A stretch of 25,462 nt of DNA from JANWLD01 sp035700225 (GTDB lineage Bacteria > Patescibacteriota > Saccharimonadia > Saccharimonadales > 2-12-FULL-41-12). The notes beneath the pieces were generated by a model. That model saw only the letters and a list, made by a program, of their open reading frames with translations, was not told the DNA's origin and did not search any database. The translations under genes were made by a program, and so were the position numbers. The stretch spans positions 1 to 25,462 of the forward strand of contig DASSOT010000021.1 in NCBI GenBank assembly GCA_035700225.1, given 5' to 3'. Positions 21,829 through 25,462 of the stretch are shown here, piece after piece (positions within the stretch are counted from its first letter, which is position 1; every line of letters starts with the position of its first letter).

Positions 21829-22743
21829 ATGGTGAGAGTTTTTGCGGGGCCGAACAATTTTGTATTGAAACGAGAGCTGGATGATACAAAGTCTGAATTC
21901 GTAGCGGAACATGGAGATTTGGCATTGGAGGTGATTGACGCCGAAGAAGCTGGTTTTGGCCGCTTATTGTCAGCGGTAGAGTCCGTACCTTTTTTATCGG
22001 ATAAAAAAATGGTAATCGTCTACAAACTTGGTGCGCTAAAAGAAGCAGGCGAGCGCGTGGAAGAGCTGGCCGACATTGCAGGGAACACGGAACTGATAAT
22101 TGTCGAGCAAAAGCCGGACAGACGAAGCTCATATTATAAATTCCTAAAGAAAAACACCGACATGGCTGAATTCAGCGAACCGGACGAACGCGAACTGGGT
22201 GAATGGCTGGTGAAAGAAGCCGAGAAAGCCGGCGCCAAGCTTAGTCAGAGAGATGCTTATTATCTGGTGCAGAGAGTAGGCGGCAACCAGGAATCGACAT
22301 ATAACGAGCTGAAAAAACTTATAGATTACGGCAAAGATATTTCCAAAGAAACGATAGATGAACTGACCGAAGCCAGCCCGCAGACCAGCATTTTCAACCT
22401 GTTGGATGCGGCTTTTGCCGGGAACTCAAAAAAAGCCATGGCAATATATGACGAACAAAGGATACAGGGTGAGGAGCCGCTGAAGATATTGGGCATGATT
22501 GTCTGGCAGGTTCATCTTGTAGCGATGGTAGAATCCGCCGGCAAACTCAGTGACAAAGATATAATGTCGGCCAGCGGCTTGAAGCCGTTCACGTTGAATA
22601 AAAGCAGATCAATCGCCCGACGGATGGGCCGAAAAGGCATAAAGGACATACTGGACAGGTTGCTGAAACTGGACAGACAGCTGAAGACCACGATGGTCGA
22701 TGCCGATGACGCCCTAAAGAACCTGCTGGCGACTATTTCTTAG
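21829..22743 (+). CDS. holA: DNA polymerase III delta subunit
   Basis: Clamp-loader subunit that opens the beta sliding clamp; 304 aa. The start MVRVFAGPNNFVLKRELD is the usual delta N-terminus (G-x-N/D-x-F/Y-x(2)-K/R). Next come the AAA+-like domain I (VPFLSDKKMVIVYKL, the clamp-binding region), domain II (SQRDAYYLVQRVGGNQESTY, then ELKKLIDYG), and the C-terminal collar (SIFNLLDAAFAGNSKKAMAI, then VWQVHLVAM and LLKLDRQLKT). GGAG at 21821-21824 is 4 nt before the ATG, and TATGCT 9 nt before it is an alternative leaderless box. The 3' end overlaps that of the convergent rpsT by 11 nt. Confidence 0.93.
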   Translation: MVRVFAGPNNFVLKRELDDTKSEFVAEHGDLALEVIDAEEAGFGRLLSAVESVPFLSDKKMVIVYKLGALKEAGERVEELADIAGNTELIIVEQKPDRRSSYYKFLKKNTDMAEFSEPDERELGEWLVKEAEKAGAKLSQRDAYYLVQRVGGNQESTYNELKKLIDYGKDISKETIDELTEASPQTSIFNLLDAAFAGNSKKAMAIYDEQRIQGEEPLKILGMIVWQVHLVAMVESAGKLSDKDIMSASGLKPFTLNKSRSIARRMGRKGIKDILDRLLKLDRQLKTTMVDADDALKNLLATIS

Positions 22744-23134
22744 CGGTTTTCTTCTTGGCAGGAGCTTTTTTGGCTTTGGCTACCGGTTTCTTAGTTGCCG
22801 GCTTTTTCGCCGCGGTCTTTTTAGCAGTAGTTTTCTTCGTAGCGGGTTTCTTTGAGCTTCCACCGGTTGTCTTTGCGCCTGCTTTCTTGGCTTGCGCGGA
22901 CAGCCTGCTCTTCTGGCGGGCGGCTTTGTTCTTATGAATTACGCCTTTTTTGACAGCCTTATCTATAGCGCTGACAGCTTCGCTGAATTCATCGCCAACG
23001 GTTTTCTTGCCTGATGAAAGAGCGCCGGCCAAAGTTTTTATGGCGGACTTTAGGTTCCTCTTGGTCTTTAGGTTTCTGACTGAGGCTTTGCGGGCGGTGC
23101 GCACTCTTTTCTGAGCCGATTTGATAATAGGCAT
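22733..23134 (-). CDS. rpsT: Ribosomal protein bS20 with long lysine-rich C-terminal tail
   Basis: Primary-binding protein of the 30S subunit that contacts 16S rRNA. Residues 1-85 are the S20 three-helix core (MPIIKSAQKRVRTARKASVR at the start; KGVIHKNKAARQKSRLS near the end). Typical S20 ends there at about 85-90 aa; this one is 133 aa. The added tail (about 84-133) is made of Lys, Ala, Pro and Thr in irregular KKPA/KKTA units, like histone H1 or HU-type tails. It is monocistronic and divergent from the DHH-fold gene. An AAGGA lies 12 nt before the ATG, too far to be a good Shine-Dalgarno. Confidence 0.95.
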   Translation of the reverse strand: MPIIKSAQKRVRTARKASVRNLKTKRNLKSAIKTLAGALSSGKKTVGDEFSEAVSAIDKAVKKGVIHKNKAARQKSRLSAQAKKAGAKTTGGSSKKPATKKTTAKKTAAKKPATKKPVAKAKKAPAKKKTAKK

Positions 23135-23210
23135 GTCTTATATGATTCCTTATATGTTAGTTAACAAGTTTTATACTTTACCACACTATAGCAAAATTTC
23201 CAGAAAAATC

Positions 23211-23239
23211 TAGACAGATGAGCCCATCAGTTGTATAGT
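23211..23239 (+). promoter_or_regulatory. Sigma-70 promoter for the DHH-fold protein gene
   Basis: TAGACA (23211-23216), a 17-nt spacer and TATAGT (23234-23239), each one mismatch from consensus. The predicted start near 23246 gives a leader of about 31 nt that is A-rich and lacks a Shine-Dalgarno. Confidence 0.5.
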
Positions 23240-23276
23240 GAGGCCTATATAACCTTAAACAAAAAGAAAAATAAAC

Positions 23277-24878
23277 ATGCCTTCGGATAAAGAAACCCCA
23301 GCTAACGATATCCAGAATAAGGATGCGTTCGAGCAAGTCGTCGAAAAGCTGAAATCTTCCAACAATATTCTGGTTACTATCAGCACCGATCCTACGGTGG
23401 ACCAGTTCGCGGCCTGCATAGGGCTGACTCTGATACTGAACAAAGTCAATAAGCACGCTAACGCGGTATTCAGCGGCAAGGTTCCGTCCACGATAGATTT
23501 CTTGAAGCCTGAAAAAACACTGGAAAAGAATACGGACAGCCTGCGTGATTTTATTATCGCTCTGGACAAATCCAAGGCCGACAAACTGCGCTATAAGGTG
23601 GAAGAAAACGTAGTCAAGATATTCATAACACCTTATAGAACCAGTATTTCGGAAAAAGACTTGAGCTTCAGCCAGGGGGACTTCAACATCGACGCCATAA
23701 TCGCGCTGGGCATAAAAGACAAGCACCACCTGGACCAGGCTATCTTAGCTCACGGACGGATACTTCATGATGCGTCTGTGATATCCATAAATACTTCAAA
23801 CAACAGCAAGCTAGGGTCTATAAACTGGTCCGATGAGCGGGCAAGTAGCCTCTGCGAAATGGTAGCCGATGTAGCTCTGGAGATAGACAACGAAGTTTTC
23901 GATAAGCAGAATGCCACAGCGCTCTTAACCGGAATAGTGGCGGAAACCGACCGCTATAGCAACGAGAAAGCCGCACCACACACAATGTCGGTAGCAGGGC
24001 TTTTGATGTCGGCAGGCGCCAGCACCCAGCTGGTCAGCAGTGAGCTGGACAGTGAGCTTAAGGTACAGGAACCGGCAGGAGAGGCCGCGGAAGCGCCGAC
24101 CGATGACGGTAACGGCCTTTTGGAAATTGATCATATACCGGACGAGGGTTCCGGCCAGGACCAGGAGCCGGATAACAAAGGTGATGACGGCAACGATGAT
24201 AATGAAGGCCAGGCACCGAAGCTTGACGACATACCGCCGCCGCCCATCGCGCCGTCATCATTTGATACTTCACCGGCAGGCGAATCGGAAATCCCCCCCG
24301 AAGAACCTCAGCAAGAGGATGAAAGCTCCGGAGGAAGAAGGCCTCCCAGGGTAATGCGCGAACCGCCACAATTCGGCGGACAGCTGACTGCCAGCTCACA
24401 GCGCGAAGAAGACAGTTATACCGGTAGTACGGACCCGCTTAGCAACCTGCCGGACAGACCTATATTGAGCAGGCCGGAAGATAATGTAAAAAGGGATGAT
24501 TCCCTGTTTCCTGAAGCAGATGAAAGCGGTTTGGCCAAAGGCAGGGACATACCTGCCGTCAGAGATGACCAGACGCTTAGCGACATTGAAAAGACAGTGA
24601 AAAGCCCGCACGCCGGGGCGGATGACCCGGTGGGAGACGCCAGCCTGGACGAAGTCCGCGACGCCGTGCTTAGAGCCGAGGGAAACGCAGAAGCTGAGAT
24701 TGAGAATGTTCGCCCGCAACCCCGGGAGGACTTGGGCACGAGCGAACTTGGCCCTGATCTGCATGAAGAAGACAGAATAACTCCCGAAACAGCTACGCTG
24801 GACCCGAAGAACACTGCTAATTCGTCCGCGTCTCCGCCACCCCCTGTACCACCACCGCCACTTCCCCCCGAAGCCTAG
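23277..24878 (+). CDS. DHH-phosphoesterase-fold protein lacking catalytic motifs, with long disordered tail
   Basis: 533 aa. Residues about 15-262 follow the layout of DHH/DHHA1 proteins such as NrnA: LVTISTDPTVDQFAACIGL (32-50) for motif I, FNIDAIIALGIKD (136-148) for motif II, VISINTSNNSKLGSINW (168-184) where the DHH triad should be, and ALLTGIVAETDRYSN (215-229) for motif IV. The metal ligands are replaced: motif I HxxxDxD is T37, V41, Q43; motif II lacks its Asp; DHH is N172-T173-S174. Catalysis is therefore unlikely. Residues about 265-533 are acidic, Pro- and Ser-rich and disordered, ending in PPPVPPPPLPPEA. It could be a binding or scaffold protein. No membrane helix. Confidence 0.75.
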   Translation: MPSDKETPANDIQNKDAFEQVVEKLKSSNNILVTISTDPTVDQFAACIGLTLILNKVNKHANAVFSGKVPSTIDFLKPEKTLEKNTDSLRDFIIALDKSKADKLRYKVEENVVKIFITPYRTSISEKDLSFSQGDFNIDAIIALGIKDKHHLDQAILAHGRILHDASVISINTSNNSKLGSINWSDERASSLCEMVADVALEIDNEVFDKQNATALLTGIVAETDRYSNEKAAPHTMSVAGLLMSAGASTQLVSSELDSELKVQEPAGEAAEAPTDDGNGLLEIDHIPDEGSGQDQEPDNKGDDGNDDNEGQAPKLDDIPPPPIAPSSFDTSPAGESEIPPEEPQQEDESSGGRRPPRVMREPPQFGGQLTASSQREEDSYTGSTDPLSNLPDRPILSRPEDNVKRDDSLFPEADESGLAKGRDIPAVRDDQTLSDIEKTVKSPHAGADDPVGDASLDEVRDAVLRAEGNAEAEIENVRPQPREDLGTSELGPDLHEEDRITPETATLDPKNTANSSASPPPPVPPPPLPPEA

Positions 24879-24895
24879 CCTGCTAAGTTTGAATC

Positions 24896-25435
24896 ATGAA
24901 CGATATAGATATAAATGACGCCGTACCTTCAGATGCGCAGGGCTTGATGGAAGTTCGGTATAAAACCTGGAAATCAACGTACCCGGTGATTTATCCGTTG
25001 GTGACAGAGGAGGACATAGACCGTAAATTTGATGGTTTTGAAGACATGGTCAAACATATCAGGGAAGGTATCGCCAAAAATAGCCCTGACAAAAAATTTA
25101 TCATGGCCAAGAAAGGCTCAAAAACAGTTGGTTTCGCAATCGCCAGCAAAGTAGCTGGCGAGCCAAGAGAAATAAAAGCCCTTTACGTGCTAAAAGAATA
25201 TCAGGACCGAGGGATAGGCAGAATACTTCTAAAAACAGCTCTTGCCTGGCTTGAAGCTGAAGAATATACGGTCATGCTTGAGGTAGTTAGAACCAACGAG
25301 CCGGCAATCAATTTTTATAAAAGTTATGGATTTAAGAAAAGCAGGGATTTACCTATGCCGAGCAGGGAAGAGGCTCCGGATTATCTGCCCATGCCTCATA
25401 TTGAAATGATCCGCAAACCTGCTTCAATAAAATAA
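24896..25435 (+). CDS. GNAT-family N-acetyltransferase
   Basis: 179 aa, full-length GNAT. An N-terminal AVPSDAQGLMEVRYKTWKST begins the fold, motif A is IKALYVLKEYQDRGIGRILL with QDRGIG at 103-108 as the acetyl-CoA loop, and motif B is NEPAINFYKSYGFKK near 138-152. It resembles protein- or small-molecule-acetylating GNATs (RimI/PhnO-like); the substrate is unknown. TAAGTT ends 6 nt before the ATG and may give a leaderless start. The stop TAA shares one base with the ATG of truB (TAATG), so truB translation is probably coupled to it. Confidence 0.88.
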   Translation: MNDIDINDAVPSDAQGLMEVRYKTWKSTYPVIYPLVTEEDIDRKFDGFEDMVKHIREGIAKNSPDKKFIMAKKGSKTVGFAIASKVAGEPREIKALYVLKEYQDRGIGRILLKTALAWLEAEEYTVMLEVVRTNEPAINFYKSYGFKKSRDLPMPSREEAPDYLPMPHIEMIRKPASIK

Positions 25436-25462
25436 TGGATGGAATATTATTGGTTGATAAGC
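25435..25462 (+). CDS. truB: tRNA pseudouridine(55) synthase TruB, first nine codons only
   Basis: The window ends inside this gene. The visible translation is MDGILLVDK, the characteristic TruB N-terminus (usually followed by P and a G-x-TS segment). TruB makes pseudouridine 55 in the T-loop of tRNAs. The start overlaps the preceding stop by one base. Nine residues is little evidence, but the motif is distinctive. Confidence 0.7.

Noticed and set aside
24293..24299. C7 homopolymer in the tail of the DHH-fold gene as a phase-variation site
   Set aside because: The frame is intact through it, it encodes prolines in a proline-rich tail, and nothing shows slippage; shorter and less telling than the G8 tract.
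25141..25160. Perfect 7-bp inverted repeat (CGCCAGC-N6-GCTGGCG)
   Set aside because: It lies inside the GNAT coding region, has no T-run after it and encodes ordinary residues (ASKVAGE), so neither a terminator nor an operator is supported.
1..25462. Alternative genetic code (TGA as glycine)
   Set aside because: TGA terminates the first GNAT gene, pgeF and mutM at natural ends, and TGA codons do not occur inside the conserved genes.

Overview
The window looks like a chromosomal segment of a Patescibacteria/CPR bacterium, most likely Candidatus Saccharibacteria (TM7). This is inferred from the mix of genes, DnaG and S20 features, many single-pass or disordered orphan proteins, moderate GC and tight packing; no marker gene such as 16S is present. 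TGA ends several genes (the first GNAT gene, pgeF, mutM), so the standard bacterial code applies and the TGA=Gly code of Gracilibacteria/Absconditabacteria does not.

Layout: (1) 1-3591, plus strand: end of a GNAT gene, argS, a HAD phosphatase, mscL and msrB, tightly spaced. (2) 3690-7244, alternating strands: a membrane-anchored VanY-type carboxypeptidase, oligoribonuclease, a proline-rich disordered protein, a YjbR-fold protein with an insertion, and a single-pass membrane protein. (3) 7330-10226: dnaG-rpoD, a two-gene replication/transcription unit. (4) 10227-12525: three unrecognised single-pass membrane proteins, each with its own -10 box; the middle one is broken by, or recoded at, a run of eight G. 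(5) 12555-14281: a P-loop nucleotide kinase, a small acidic protein and a PgeF/laccase-domain protein. (6) 14283-16756: a TrmB-like regulator with a palindromic operator over its own promoter, divergent from a strongly promoted unit of an unknown protein and a cytoplasmic M15 peptidase. (7) 16793-22743: polA, a DUF3467 protein, a degenerate membrane-bound SNase-fold protein, a short DciA/DUF721-like protein, mutM and holA. (8) 22733-25462: rpsT with a histone-like tail, a DHH-fold protein lacking its catalytic residues, a GNAT acetyltransferase and the first nine codons of truB.

Functional themes: replication and repair (dnaG, polA, holA, mutM), translation (argS, rpsT, truB), RNA turnover (orn), wall remodelling (two M15 peptidases, PgeF) and stress survival (mscL, msrB).

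The strongest window-wide signal is promoter placement. About a dozen genes have a TATAAT-like -10 box ending only 6-9 nt before the start codon, with no Shine-Dalgarno sequence, so their transcripts should be leaderless. Genes inside operons or with longer leaders carry Shine-Dalgarno motifs. Other notable points are the G8 tract in an in-phase -1 slippery heptamer, loss of all four zinc ligands in DnaG, two apparent pseudoenzymes (DHH and SNase folds), the TrmB operator, and five convergent gene pairs whose stops touch or overlap. No tRNA, rRNA, CRISPR array, insertion sequence or convincing hairpin terminator was seen, and no non-coding stretch exceeds about 160 bases.
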